Source: Chloroflexota bacterium
GTDB lineage: Bacteria; Chloroflexota; Dehalococcoidia; GIF9; UBA5620
Length of the DNA stretch: 14,522 bases
Assembly (NCBI GenBank): GCA_026389735.1
Contig: JAPLHH010000135.1
Location: 1 to 14,522, forward strand
Reading direction: 5' to 3'
The notes under the pieces were generated by a model. It made no database searches, had not been told where the DNA came from, and worked only from the letters and a program-made list of their open reading frames with translations. Positions 1 to 6,141 of this stretch are shown here, piece after piece. Made by a program: the position numbers and the translations under genes. The number at the start of each line of letters is the position of its first letter. The first letter of the stretch is position 1.

Positions 1-525
1 CCCTGTTCTGTAGATGAGGATGCCCCAGTTATTGTTAGAGAAATGGCACAAGCGGCTCGGATAGCCGGCGTTGGGCCGATGGCAGCCGTAGCTGGAGCTA
101 TTGCTGAGGCTGTAGGTAAAGACCTGCTTGTTTGCACGCCACAGGTAATCGTTGAAAATGGCGGCGATATATTTATGAAGCTTTCACGAACCAGGCTGAT
201 TGGTGTTTATGCCGGCGGCTCCCCCTTTACTGGAAAAATCGCCCTTGAGATAAGTCCTGAGGAAACGCCTTTGGGTGTATGCACTTCTTCGGGAACTGTG
301 GGACATTCTCTCAGCTTTGGTGCTGTTGATGCTGTGATTGCCCTTTCCCGTTCTGCAGCGTTGGCTGATGCTGCGGCTACGGCTATCGGTAATAGAGTCA
401 AAACTGCCGATGATATTGATGTGGCGATTGAGCAGGCCCAGGCTATTGATGGGCTAGTTGGCGTAGTCATAATAAAAGACGATAGAATGGGTATGCGGGG
501 TAGCGTGAAGCTTGTATCTTTATAA
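1..525 (+). CDS. UPF0280 family protein (ApbE-like superfamily), 5' end cut by window edge
   Basis: The reading frame is open from base 1 to a TAA at 523-525, giving 174 residues with no start in view; the ATG at 43 is internal. The visible part carries the hallmarks I associate with UPF0280 (COG2122): GVGPMAAVAGAIAEAVG, then VENGGDIF, then ETPLGVCTSSGTVGHSLSFG, then AALADAAATAIGNRV. Family members are usually about 240 residues, so roughly 60-70 N-terminal residues lie outside the window. The family shares a fold with the ApbE flavin transferases but has no firmly assigned reaction that I know of. The stop lies 30 bases from the stop of the convergent lipoprotein gene. No terminator stronger than a 4-bp GTTG/CAAC hairpin is visible between them. 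Family call is firm, function unknown. Confidence 0.9.
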   Translation, partial: PCSVDEDAPVIVREMAQAARIAGVGPMAAVAGAIAEAVGKDLLVCTPQVIVENGGDIFMKLSRTRLIGVYAGGSPFTGKIALEISPEETPLGVCTSSGTVGHSLSFGAVDAVIALSRSAALADAAATAIGNRVKTADDIDVAIEQAQAIDGLVGVVIIKDDRMGMRGSVKLVSL

Positions 526-555
526 GTTGGTGCAACTCGTGAAATTGTTTTAGAA

Positions 556-1257
556 TCAACCGCCGCAGCAAATCACTTTGAACACAATAGACGCTTCAGC
601 CTTACCATCTCTACCATCGGTTATCACGACGGTGACTGTATAATCGCCGTTAACGCCGGGGGAAGTCCATCCAACCGTGTCTCCCTCTCCTGTAATTTTG
701 CCACCTGTGGCTCTCCACAGGTAACTTAGCTTGTCACCATCCGGGTCCTGAGCGTTGCATTGTATGGTCACGGTTATCCATTGCCTGATTCGGTTCTCCT
801 TGTCCGGGAGTTTTCCGTCTCTTGTTAGGCTAGTTATGGTTGGGGGCTGGTTGGGCTTGTCTATGACAGCTATGGTTGTCGAATTGGTAGCCTCACCACC
901 CTTACCGTCGGTTACCGCGACTTTAATAGTGTAATTGCCAGCGGCATCAGGCGCGACCCAGGTGATGCTGCTGGCTTCCCCTTTAATGGTTCCGCCGTCA
1001 GCCGACCATCGGTAGCTCAAGACATCGCCATCGGCATCGGTGGCTTCGCAGATTATCTGGGATTCCGATAAAGTGAGGGCCTCCTTTTCGGCTGTTATAG
1101 AATTGATAACAGGGGGTTGGTTTGGTGGAGGTGGGGGTGGGGGTGGGGGAGAAGAAAGTATGCAGGCACTGCTTAAGAGCAGCGCAACGATGATGAGCAA
1201 AATGGCTAACTTGGACTGTTTTTGTATTGATGATGTGTTCAATCTAAGCCGCTTCAT
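556..1257 (-). CDS. Lipoprotein with two PKD/Ig-like domains
   Basis: This is a 233-residue exported lipoprotein. The longest frame reaches 1335, but the start is better placed at the ATG at 1257-1255. There the protein begins MKRLRL, followed by a hydrophobic stretch (about 17-28) and a lipobox ending SSAC at Cys32, and an AGAGGA ribosome site lies upstream inside the doxX-like gene. After Cys32 come nine consecutive prolines (37-45), a likely rigid spacer. Two homologous Ig/PKD-like repeats follow, about 46-132 and 136-229. Each starts NQPP, carries a calcium-binding-like DADGD or DPDGD loop (74-78, 171-175), a GYxW-like core and a DGKGG/DGRDG hairpin. Each repeat has one Cys just before the acidic loop (Cys70, Cys167), and the protein ends CCGG. 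It starts one base after the upstream gene stops, so the two are co-translated. Likely an extracytoplasmic binding or scaffold protein; ligand unknown. Confidence 0.85.
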   Translation of the reverse strand: MKRLRLNTSSIQKQSKLAILLIIVALLLSSACILSSPPPPPPPPPNQPPVINSITAEKEALTLSESQIICEATDADGDVLSYRWSADGGTIKGEASSITWVAPDAAGNYTIKVAVTDGKGGEATNSTTIAVIDKPNQPPTITSLTRDGKLPDKENRIRQWITVTIQCNAQDPDGDKLSYLWRATGGKITGEGDTVGWTSPGVNGDYTVTVVITDGRDGKAEASIVFKVICCGG

Positions 1258-1258
1258 T

Positions 1259-1822
1259 TTATGTTTCCTCTTTATTTTGCCGTTTGTTTCTTTTTTGAAA
1301 CCTAGCCAGCCACGGTGGTGAAGACAAGAAACCACCAGGATGGACGAATATTATAGTCATAGCCAGGGCGAAAAGTACAATGTCGATGGAGAGTGATTGC
1401 ACATGTGTCAGTGTGCCGAACATCTCTTCCCATATACCGAAGCATTCGCAGGAGGCGAATTTGGTACTCCCCTGGCTGATGAACCAGGAATTATTGGCTA
1501 TAAAGGCTGCAGTGAGTGGTAGGCAGAGGATTGCAATGAGGCGCTGCCAGATACGCAGGAGGAGAAGGATGCCTAGAAGTATCTCTGTCCAGGGGATGAT
1601 ATAGGGGAATAATATATCGCCGATAAAGTAAGCCACCCCCGGCGTTAGAAGGGCATCCGGGAGAATCGCACCGATGAACTGCATGGTTTGGCCCGGCATC
1701 TCACCGAAACCGAATGCCTTACCGCTGCCAGCTATCAGCAATGTAAGCCCCACCAGGATGCCGGCTACTAAGCTTACTATTGATCTCACCCGCTGGCGAC
1801 TCTCTTGAGTAGCGTCTGACAT
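1259..1822 (-). CDS. MauE/DoxX-type redox-associated membrane protein
   Basis: This is a 187-residue integral membrane protein with four likely helices at about 15-35, 66-89, 92-112 and 142-160, followed by a basic, polar cytoplasm-like tail. The motif SCECFG (Cys125, Cys127) before the last helix corresponds to the C-x-C-F-G signature of the MauE/DoxX group, whose members work with thioredoxin-like partners in disulfide chemistry of exported proteins. The early G-x-x-K segment (AGSGKAF, about 31-37) also fits that family. The start is the ATG at 1822-1820, with a GGAG-type site upstream and a good promoter about 40 bases away. The stop is one base from the start of the PKD lipoprotein gene, whose ribosome site lies in this gene's last codons. 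No thioredoxin-like MauD or TlpA gene is adjacent. The redox role is inferred from family. Confidence 0.8.
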   Translation of the reverse strand: MSDATQESRQRVRSIVSLVAGILVGLTLLIAGSGKAFGFGEMPGQTMQFIGAILPDALLTPGVAYFIGDILFPYIIPWTEILLGILLLLRIWQRLIAILCLPLTAAFIANNSWFISQGSTKFASCECFGIWEEMFGTLTHVQSLSIDIVLFALAMTIIFVHPGGFLSSPPWLARFQKRNKRQNKEET

Positions 1823-1865
1823 AGTACGAATCTCCGAATAATTATGATGACTTGACTAGCTCACT

Positions 1866-1895
1866 ATTATAAACTACACTAGTTATTGTATGCAA
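1866..1895 (-). promoter_or_regulatory. Promoter of the doxX-like/lipoprotein operon
   Basis: On the minus strand a perfect TATAAT (1871-1866) is preceded by TTGCAT (1895-1890) with an 18-base spacer. Transcription would begin near 1859, about 37 bases before the ATG at 1822. The -10 is strong and the -35 matches only TTG, so this is a moderate-confidence sigma-70-type prediction. Confidence 0.55.
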
Positions 1896-1943
1896 AAACC
1901 TGGCTGGTGCCGTTTCCTAACTCGGCTTACTCTTATAGTGGGG

Positions 1944-1990
1944 AGACCAGCTTGCCGGAGTATTCTTCTTGGCAATGTATATAGAGGTCT
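1944..1990 (+). other. Two-tier inverted repeat in the leader of the zinc-ribbon gene
   Basis: AGACC (1944-1948) pairs with GGTCT (1986-1990), and inside it TTGCC (1952-1956) pairs with GGCAA (1971-1975). If transcribed, this would form an extended stem upstream of the ribosome site of the zinc-ribbon gene. The arms are only 5 bp each, so chance is possible; I recognise no known riboswitch in it. Confidence 0.25.
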
Positions 1991-2045
1991 TGAGCCGTTA
2001 GAGACTGCAGCAGAAACAGGGCATAACTTTCATAAGGAGGCATAG

Positions 2046-2342
2046 ATGGCTCTAGCGGACAAGACCTTGACTTGTAAAGACTGCGGTAGCGAATTTACGT
2101 TTACCGTAGGTGAGCAAGAGTTTTACAAGTCAAGAGGGCTACAAAATGAGCCTGGTCGGTGCCCAGAGTGCCGAGCAGCTAAACGACAGAGTCGCTACCG
2201 AGGCTATGGTGAACCTAGGACGATGCATCAAGCAACATGTGCCAAATGTGGTACTGAATGCGAGGTGCCTTTTGAACCTAAGGATGACCGGCCTATTTAT
2301 TGTAGCACCTGTTACGCGGAAGTGAAACAACAAAGCCAATAA
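2046..2342 (+). CDS. Small double zinc-ribbon protein (zf-trcl plus CxxC-x17-CxxC)
   Basis: This is a 98-residue soluble protein made of two zinc-binding modules. The first has Cys10-x2-Cys13 and Cys39-x2-Cys42 around the segment FTFTVGEQEFYKSRG and RCPECRAAKR, which matches the 'probable zinc-ribbon' family (zf-trcl). The second has Cys65-x2-Cys68, exactly 17 residues, then Cys86-x2-Cys89, ending CSTCY. That is the CxxC-x17-CxxC domain common in Chloroflexota, Deltaproteobacteria and candidate phyla. A basic linker (RAAKRQSRYRGYGEPR, 43-58) could contact nucleic acid. The start is secure: AAGGAGG at 2034-2040 sits five bases before the ATG. A strong hairpin follows, so the gene is probably transcribed alone. 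The precise role of the family is not established; nucleic-acid or ribosome binding is a guess. Confidence 0.88.
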   Translation: MALADKTLTCKDCGSEFTFTVGEQEFYKSRGLQNEPGRCPECRAAKRQSRYRGYGEPRTMHQATCAKCGTECEVPFEPKDDRPIYCSTCYAEVKQQSQ

Positions 2343-2354
2343 AATAGCCTGATA

Positions 2355-2396
2355 CCCCTCTCAGGAGTGTCTCCCCGCCGAGAGGGGTTCTCTTTT
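2355..2396 (+). terminator. Rho-independent terminator after the zinc-ribbon gene
   Basis: A perfect 8-bp stem CCCCTCTC (2355-2362) / GAGAGGGG (2380-2387) with a 17-base loop is followed by a T-rich run TTCTCTTTT. It lies 12 bases after the stop codon. Confidence 0.75.
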
Positions 2397-2431
2397 GAGA
2401 AAACTGTTCTATCGTAAGTTATTCCAGGCAA

Positions 2432-2725
2432 ATGAATGCTGGTATTTGCAGGCTAAAACTTCATCTTTTAGAGAGTCGGTCGCTAAAGGATAAAAGGCGA
2501 ATAGTGAAGTCTATTACCTCTCGACTTCGGAGCCAGTATAATATCTCCATAGCTGAGGTGGATGACCAGGATTTGTGGCAGTTGGTGACTTTGGGCATAG
2601 CCTGCGTCAGCAACCACAACCAGCATGTTGATGAGACTCTATCGAAGGCGATGAGTTTCATTACCAATAATTATCCAGGGCTAGAAATCGTAGACCAAGA
2701 GATAGAGATTTTATCCGGCCCTTAG
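2432..2725 (+). CDS. DUF503 family protein (YlxP-like)
   Basis: This is a 97-residue protein of the DUF503 family (COG1550). The N-terminal strand AGICRLKLHL is followed by the family signature ESRSLKDKRRIVKSI (14-28), which covers the S-L-K-x-K-R-R core. Next comes the second signature NISIAEVDDQDLWQ (37-50), then TLGIACVSN (53-61). The length is typical. In many bacteria ylxP sits in the nusA-infB-rbfA operon and is thought to relate to ribosome function. Here it stands instead between a terminated zinc-ribbon gene and a DNA helicase, 24 bases ahead of the latter, so the two are probably co-transcribed. The ribosome site before the ATG is weak (CAGG only). I am confident of the family, not of a biochemical role. 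Confidence 0.88.
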   Translation: MNAGICRLKLHLLESRSLKDKRRIVKSITSRLRSQYNISIAEVDDQDLWQLVTLGIACVSNHNQHVDETLSKAMSFITNNYPGLEIVDQEIEILSGP

Positions 2726-2749
2726 CTTGTAGCAGTTTAATTAATTTGA

Positions 2750-5029
2750 ATGTATGTTGATGCCTTCCTTCACCACCTTCTGACTTTACCTGATTATAAA
2801 CAACAGATTGTCCATATACAGCCTATCCCCCCGTGTGATGCCACCTTCGGCGAACTAGATGAGCCTCTCCACCTCGCCCTTCAATCGTGTCTTGAATCTT
2901 TAGGCATATCGTCCTTGTATACCCATCAAGCCGGGGCGATTAATGCCGCTCGTCGTGGCAAGAATGTAATGGTAGCTACAGCCAGTGCCAGTGGCAAAAC
3001 CTTATGCTATAACCTGGCGGTGTTAGAGGCGACCTTGCATGACCCAAGCAGCCGGGCTTTGTATCTTTTCCCGACGAAGGCTTTAGCTCAGGACCAGCTA
3101 CGGAGTTTGAATGAGCTGGCTTGCCCTGAGCTGGTTTCTTCTGCGGGCTGTGTTACGTTTGATGGTGATACGCCGAAATCGGAGCGGGCTGAGATAAAAA
3201 GGAAAGCCAAGGTTGTGCTTACCAATCCTGACATGCTCCATCTGGGCATTTTGCCCAATCATAAATCGTGGTCAAGGTTGTTTCGCAGCTTGAAATACGT
3301 AGTGATAGACGAGGCTCATGTCTATCGTGGGGTTTTCGGCTCTCATGTAGCCAATATTTTGCGCCGCCTGCGCCGGATATGCGCCTCTTATGGCTCCAAT
3401 CCCCAGTTTATTTGCTGCTCAGCGACTATTGCCAATCCAGGGGAACATGCGGAAAAACTTGTCGGGCTGCCTTTTGAGGTAATCAGTGAGGACGGGTCAC
3501 CCCACGGTGGTAAATCTTTTGTCTTCTGGAATCCTCCGCTTATTGATGAGACCGGGACAGGCCGGCACAGCTCCAATAGCGAAGCTACCTTTCTTTTCAG
3601 CGAACTTATCCGAAATAATATCCGTAGCCTGGTTTTTACCCGAACCCGCAAATTGACCGAGCTTATTTATCTTTATAGCCGGGAGCAGCTGGGCTCTTCT
3701 TTGGGGCAGCTAATTAAGCCTTATCGGGCAGGTTATCTTCCCGAAGACCGACGACAGATTGAACGGGAGTTGTTCGGTGGACATCTCCTTGGCATTGTCG
3801 CTACCACTGCCTTAGAACTGGGAATTGATATCGGCGACCTTGAAGCCACCGTGCTTGTCGGATATCCGGGGAGCATTGCCAGCACCTGGCAGCAGGCAGG
3901 TCGGAGCGGCAGGGGGATCGGTGACTCGTTGAGCTTTCTTATTGCTCAGGATAATCCACTCGACCAGTATTTCATGCACCACCCTGATTACTTCTTCGGC
4001 AAAAACTTTGAGAATGCACTGACAAATTCGGAAAACCTTAATATTTTGAAGCCACATCTTCTTTGTGCTGCCTGGGAGCAGCCTTTGACAGATGGTGATG
4101 GCGCCTTTTTTGGTGCTGCTTTCGATAGGGCAATCTCCGAGATGGGAGGCGAGGGCAAGCTTAGAAAAAGCGGTGGGCGGTGGTATCTTTCTCCTAAAAT
4201 TGCTCATCCAGCTCAGGAAATCAATATAAGGTCTACTTCGGGGAAAAATTACGCCATCGTTGATGCTTCTCAGGGCTATGAGTTAATGGAGACAGTAGAA
4301 GCCAGTGTTGCCTTTTTCCAGATACACCCCGGGGCTATTTATCTTCACCAGGGTGAGTCATATCTGGTACAGGAGTTCGACCTTGAGAATCGTGTGGCTG
4401 TAGTGACGCCGACGGACGTCACTTATTACACCCAAACCAAGGAATTAACTGATATCAAGATTCTAAAAACTGAGCGTGAAAGAAGTTGCTCAGGCGTAAA
4501 GGTCTGCCTTGGTGAAGTGGATGTTACCAATGCTGTGGTCGGTTTTAAGAAAAAGATGCAGTTTACAGAAGAGGTCATCGGTGAGGAGCCTCTCGACCTG
4601 CCGCCCCTGCGTTTTCTCACTCAGGCTCTGTGGTTTGACTTGCCAGAGGTATCTATTGAGCGGGTGGCTGAGGCTGGGCTTGATTTTGCCGGCGGCTTGC
4701 ATGCTGCTGAACATGCCGCTATCGCTATGCTGCCTCTATTTGCCCTGTGTGACCGCAATGACATTGGCGGTGTGTCCACTCCCATCCATGCTGACACTGG
4801 CAAGGCGCAAATCTTTATCTATGATGCTTATCCGGGCGGGGTCGGCATTGCCGAAAAGGGCTTTGAGATGATAGAAGAGCTATGGTCAACAACCCTGGAG
4901 GCGATTGAGGAATGCCCGTGTCAGGAGGGCTGCCCTAGCTGTATTCAGTCGCCCAAGTGCGGCAACAACAACGAGCCTCTGGATAAGAAAGCAGCTCTGA
5001 TATTGCTGCATGGGTTGGTGGGTGTTTAA
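2750..5029 (+). CDS. MrfA/YprA-type DEAD/DEAH-box helicase with DUF1998 C-terminal domain
   Basis: This is a 759-residue superfamily 2 helicase. Lobe one carries the P-loop ATASASGKT (76-84), the DEAH box with VIDEAHVYRG (185-194) and motif III CSAT (223-226). Lobe two carries FTRTRK (296-301), ATTALELGIDIGDL (351-364) and motif VI QQAGRSGRG (381-389). The C-terminal DUF1998 region ends in a cysteine cluster, Cys722, Cys724, Cys728 and Cys731 (ECPCQEGCPSC), plus Cys737 in KCGNN. These are the zinc-binding cysteines of the COG1205 family. In Bacillus the homologue MrfA unwinds DNA 3' to 5' and acts in mitomycin C lesion repair; the same role here is inferred. The N-terminal LPDYKQQIVH is typical of the family start, although no Shine-Dalgarno precedes the ATG. 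Length is normal and all motifs are intact. It probably shares a transcript with the DUF503 gene, and hairpins follow it. Confidence 0.93.
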   Translation: MYVDAFLHHLLTLPDYKQQIVHIQPIPPCDATFGELDEPLHLALQSCLESLGISSLYTHQAGAINAARRGKNVMVATASASGKTLCYNLAVLEATLHDPSSRALYLFPTKALAQDQLRSLNELACPELVSSAGCVTFDGDTPKSERAEIKRKAKVVLTNPDMLHLGILPNHKSWSRLFRSLKYVVIDEAHVYRGVFGSHVANILRRLRRICASYGSNPQFICCSATIANPGEHAEKLVGLPFEVISEDGSPHGGKSFVFWNPPLIDETGTGRHSSNSEATFLFSELIRNNIRSLVFTRTRKLTELIYLYSREQLGSSLGQLIKPYRAGYLPEDRRQIERELFGGHLLGIVATTALELGIDIGDLEATVLVGYPGSIASTWQQAGRSGRGIGDSLSFLIAQDNPLDQYFMHHPDYFFGKNFENALTNSENLNILKPHLLCAAWEQPLTDGDGAFFGAAFDRAISEMGGEGKLRKSGGRWYLSPKIAHPAQEINIRSTSGKNYAIVDASQGYELMETVEASVAFFQIHPGAIYLHQGESYLVQEFDLENRVAVVTPTDVTYYTQTKELTDIKILKTERERSCSGVKVCLGEVDVTNAVVGFKKKMQFTEEVIGEEPLDLPPLRFLTQALWFDLPEVSIERVAEAGLDFAGGLHAAEHAAIAMLPLFALCDRNDIGGVSTPIHADTGKAQIFIYDAYPGGVGIAEKGFEMIEELWSTTLEAIEECPCQEGCPSCIQSPKCGNNNEPLDKKAALILLHGLVGV

Positions 5030-5048
5030 TATGGGTTTTAGAGATTTG

Positions 5049-5100
5049 AATTTGGTGGTATCCCCAAATTACTGCTAGGAAGTTTCCTAGACCTATTTTT
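5049..5100 (+). terminator. Tandem hairpins, probable terminator of the helicase operon
   Basis: AATTTGG (5049-5055) pairs with CCAAATT (5064-5070). Immediately after, CTAGGA (5075-5080) pairs with TCCTAG (5085-5090) around a 4-base loop, followed by ACCTATTTTT. The second hairpin plus its T run looks like a modest intrinsic terminator about 46 bases past the helicase stop codon. Confidence 0.5.
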
Positions 5101-5184
5101 CAGCGCCAAAAGACCCGCTACCAAAACACCTTATCTCTTGGTGCATCGGCAAATCATTGCCAAAAATTTTGACGATGCGTTTCC

Positions 5185-5214
5185 TTGACAGAATCTTACA
5201 CCTTATGCTTTACT
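5185..5214 (+). promoter_or_regulatory. Possible promoter upstream of an ORF-free transcript
   Basis: A perfect TTGACA (5185-5190) is followed after 18 bases by TTTACT (5209-5214), or after 20 bases by TACTAT (5211-5216). The -10 is imperfect in both readings (4 of 6). An inverted repeat is laid over the spacer and the expected start site, as expected for a regulated promoter. No gene starts close behind it. Confidence 0.4.
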
Positions 5215-5231
5215 ATTTACATAAGGTGTAA
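5196..5231. repeat. Perfect 12-bp inverted repeat, operator-like
   Basis: TTACACCTTATG (5196-5207) and its exact reverse complement CATAAGGTGTAA (5220-5231) are separated by 12 bases. The arms flank the candidate -10 and cover the predicted start of transcription. The core ACACCTTAT also occurs at 5126-5134. No T run follows on either strand, so it does not look like a terminator; a repressor-binding site is the better reading. Confidence 0.55.
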
Positions 5232-5409
5232 AAACCTTAGGGTTTAAGCCGGTGGTCTGCTGGCAGGTTAAAAATGATCGGTAATGATCAAAATTAAAAA
5301 ATTCGAATCGCGATCATAGTGTTGATCTTACCCATGGTAGCTATTGACATTGTAATAAATTTATAATTAGTAGAGAATGGCCTTCAGTAATCTGGAGGCC
5401 ATTCCTTTT
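5221..5409 (+). ncRNA. Candidate small RNA (promoter to terminator, no ORF)
   Basis: If the promoter at 5185-5214 is used and the hairpin at 5375-5404 terminates, a transcript of about 185-190 bases would result. Its predicted parts are a small hairpin AAACC-ttag-GGTTT (5232-5245), a second GCCGG/CTGGC stem (5248-5264, one G-U pair), an A+T-rich linker and the terminator. It matches no RNA family I recognise. This is an inference from flanking signals only; the region could equally be a decayed leader or non-transcribed spacer. Confidence 0.3.
5375..5409 (+). terminator. Intrinsic terminator-like hairpin
   Basis: A perfect 9-bp stem GAATGGCCT (5375-5383) / AGGCCATTC (5396-5404) with a 12-base loop is followed by CTTTT. 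A perfect TATAAT sits just before it at 5362-5367 without a correctly spaced -35. No gene ends within 300 bases upstream on this strand. Confidence 0.55.
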
Positions 5410-5443
5410 GTGAGTTACCTTATATATTCTCTTAGTATCCGCT

Positions 5444-5580
5444 TGTCATTGCAAGCCCTTCGCCTCGTGTCATTCTGAGCGAAGCGAAGAATCTCCCGTG
5501 GACATGATTTTGTGAAACAGTCCTTGCCTCACCTCTTCACCACCGAGATTGCCACGTCGCTGGCGCTCCTCGCAATGACA
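5444..5580. repeat. Dispersed repeat element bounded by 9-bp terminal inverted repeats
   Basis: TGTCATTGC (5444-5452) and GCAATGACA (5572-5580) are exact inverted copies bounding 137 bp. Inside are TCATTCTGAGCGAAGCGAAG with an ATTCT/AGAAT stem (5472-5476 and 5488-5492), and AGATTGCCACG (5546-5556). The AGATTGCCACG to CGCAATGACAG unit recurs at 6764-6792. I recognise this style of sequence (CATTCTGAGCGAAGCGAAGA, CGCAATGACA) as a common non-coding dispersed repeat in many environmental bacterial genomes. It has no transposase and may be a palindromic or MITE-like element. Confidence 0.6.
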
Positions 5581-5628
5581 GGAAGGGAAAGCGGAGATTG
5601 CTTTGTTGCGGTACTTCTCGCAAGCGCT

Positions 5629-5647
5629 AATGCAACATTGTTGCATT
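5629..5647. promoter_or_regulatory. Fur/Zur-type operator, perfect 9-1-9 palindrome
   Basis: AATGCAACATTGTTGCATT is an exact palindrome of two 9-base arms around a central T at 5638. Its inner 7-1-7 core TGCAACA-T-TGTTGCA has the architecture of Fur-superfamily boxes. It ends 11 bases before a perfect TATAAT (5659-5664) and so overlaps the -35 region. It lies 32 bases before the Fur-family start codon, which suggests autoregulation. Confidence 0.7.
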
Positions 5648-5658
5648 TACAATGAAAA

Positions 5659-5664
5659 TATAAT
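5659..5664 (+). promoter_or_regulatory. -10 box of the Fur-family operon
   Basis: TATAAT lies 15 bases before the ATG at 5680, so the transcript would have a leader of about 8 bases and no room for a full Shine-Dalgarno. This would make the mRNA nearly leaderless. The -35 region is poor and buried in the palindrome. Confidence 0.55.
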
Positions 5665-5679
5665 AAAATTATCGAGACT

Positions 5680-6117
5680 ATGTCTCAGATTCATGGTGCG
5701 CTCCAGGTGTTGCGGAGCAGAGGCTACAGGGTAACTGAGCCGCGAAAGCATGTGCTCAAGGTTTTAGCAGAGGCACAGAGGCCTGTCTCGCCTTACAATA
5801 TACAAGAAATTCTGCAACAAAAAGGCGAATATCTTAACCATGTTACCATCTACCGTGTACTTGACCTTCTTTGCTCTCTTAACCTGGCTCACAAGGTGTT
5901 TCTGGTGGGCGGATTTGTGAAGTGTACACTCGGAGAAGGTGGTGGGTGCCATCGCTTTGTGGTTTGTCGTCAGTGTGGCGCTCTTCGTGAGTATGCAGAC
6001 AAAGCACTGTGTGAGGAGGAGAATGCAATTGCTCAGGAGTTTGGCTTCCGGACCGAGCAGCACTTCTCTGAATTTTCCGGCATTTGCTCTGGATGCATGG
6101 CTTCGGCGAGGTCTTGA
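5680..6117 (+). CDS. Fur-family metalloregulator, Zur-like
   Basis: This is a 145-residue repressor. Residues 1-75 form the winged helix, with GYRVTEPRKHVLKVL (15-29) and the recognition-helix region NHVTIYRVLDLL (53-64). The dimerisation half has two CxxC pairs, Cys96/Cys99 (VCRQCG) and Cys136/Cys139 (CSGC), that form the usual structural zinc site. The sensing-site pattern resembles Zur: His71 in AHKV, then Cys82 exactly 11 residues later, then Cys90-His91 and Glu104. From memory, E. coli Zur uses His77, Cys88, His96 and Glu111 with nearly the same spacing. I do not see the His-rich HHH motif of Fur or PerR. Zinc sensing is therefore the best inference. The palindrome just upstream suggests autorepression, and the membrane protein 24 bases downstream is its most likely target. 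Confidence 0.85.
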   Translation: MSQIHGALQVLRSRGYRVTEPRKHVLKVLAEAQRPVSPYNIQEILQQKGEYLNHVTIYRVLDLLCSLNLAHKVFLVGGFVKCTLGEGGGCHRFVVCRQCGALREYADKALCEEENAIAQEFGFRTEQHFSEFSGICSGCMASARS

Positions 6118-6141
6118 TTCCAGGCTTATTTGGTGGTTCGC

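Larger units (their letters stand above)
5030..5679. other. 650-bp intergenic region without a convincing gene
   Basis: No coding frame of useful length was found on either strand. From left to right it holds two hairpins after the helicase gene (5049-5100), a possible promoter with a 12-bp inverted repeat (5185-5231), an A+T-rich stretch with four GATC sites between 5276 and 5327, a terminator-like hairpin (5375-5409), a repeat-bounded element (5444-5580), and the operator and promoter of the Fur-family gene (5629-5664). Tiny frames such as ATG 5274 (7 codons) and ATG 5334 (10 codons) lack support. Confidence 0.7.

Noticed and set aside
1040..1321. Plus-strand 93-codon frame with a run of glycines
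   Set aside because: It is the antisense of the proline run and PKD lipoprotein; the minus-strand reading has lipobox, domains and ribosome site.
5276..5327. Four GATC sites in about 50 bases plus A+T-rich DNA as a replication origin or methylation switch
   Set aside because: No DnaA boxes or dnaA/dnaN/parAB genes are near; cluster is small and can be chance.
5334..5366. Ten-codon ORF at ATG 5334 as a leader peptide
   Set aside because: No Shine-Dalgarno, no run of regulatory codons and no attenuator structure tied to a downstream gene.
5344..5367. TTGACA (5344-5349) followed by TATAAT (5362-5367) as a promoter
   Set aside because: The spacer is only 12 bases, far below the 16-19 needed by sigma-70-type holoenzyme.
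5444..5580. CRISPR or IS-like interpretation of the intergenic repeats
   Set aside because: No regular repeat-spacer pattern, no cas genes and no transposase frame; only short inverted ends.
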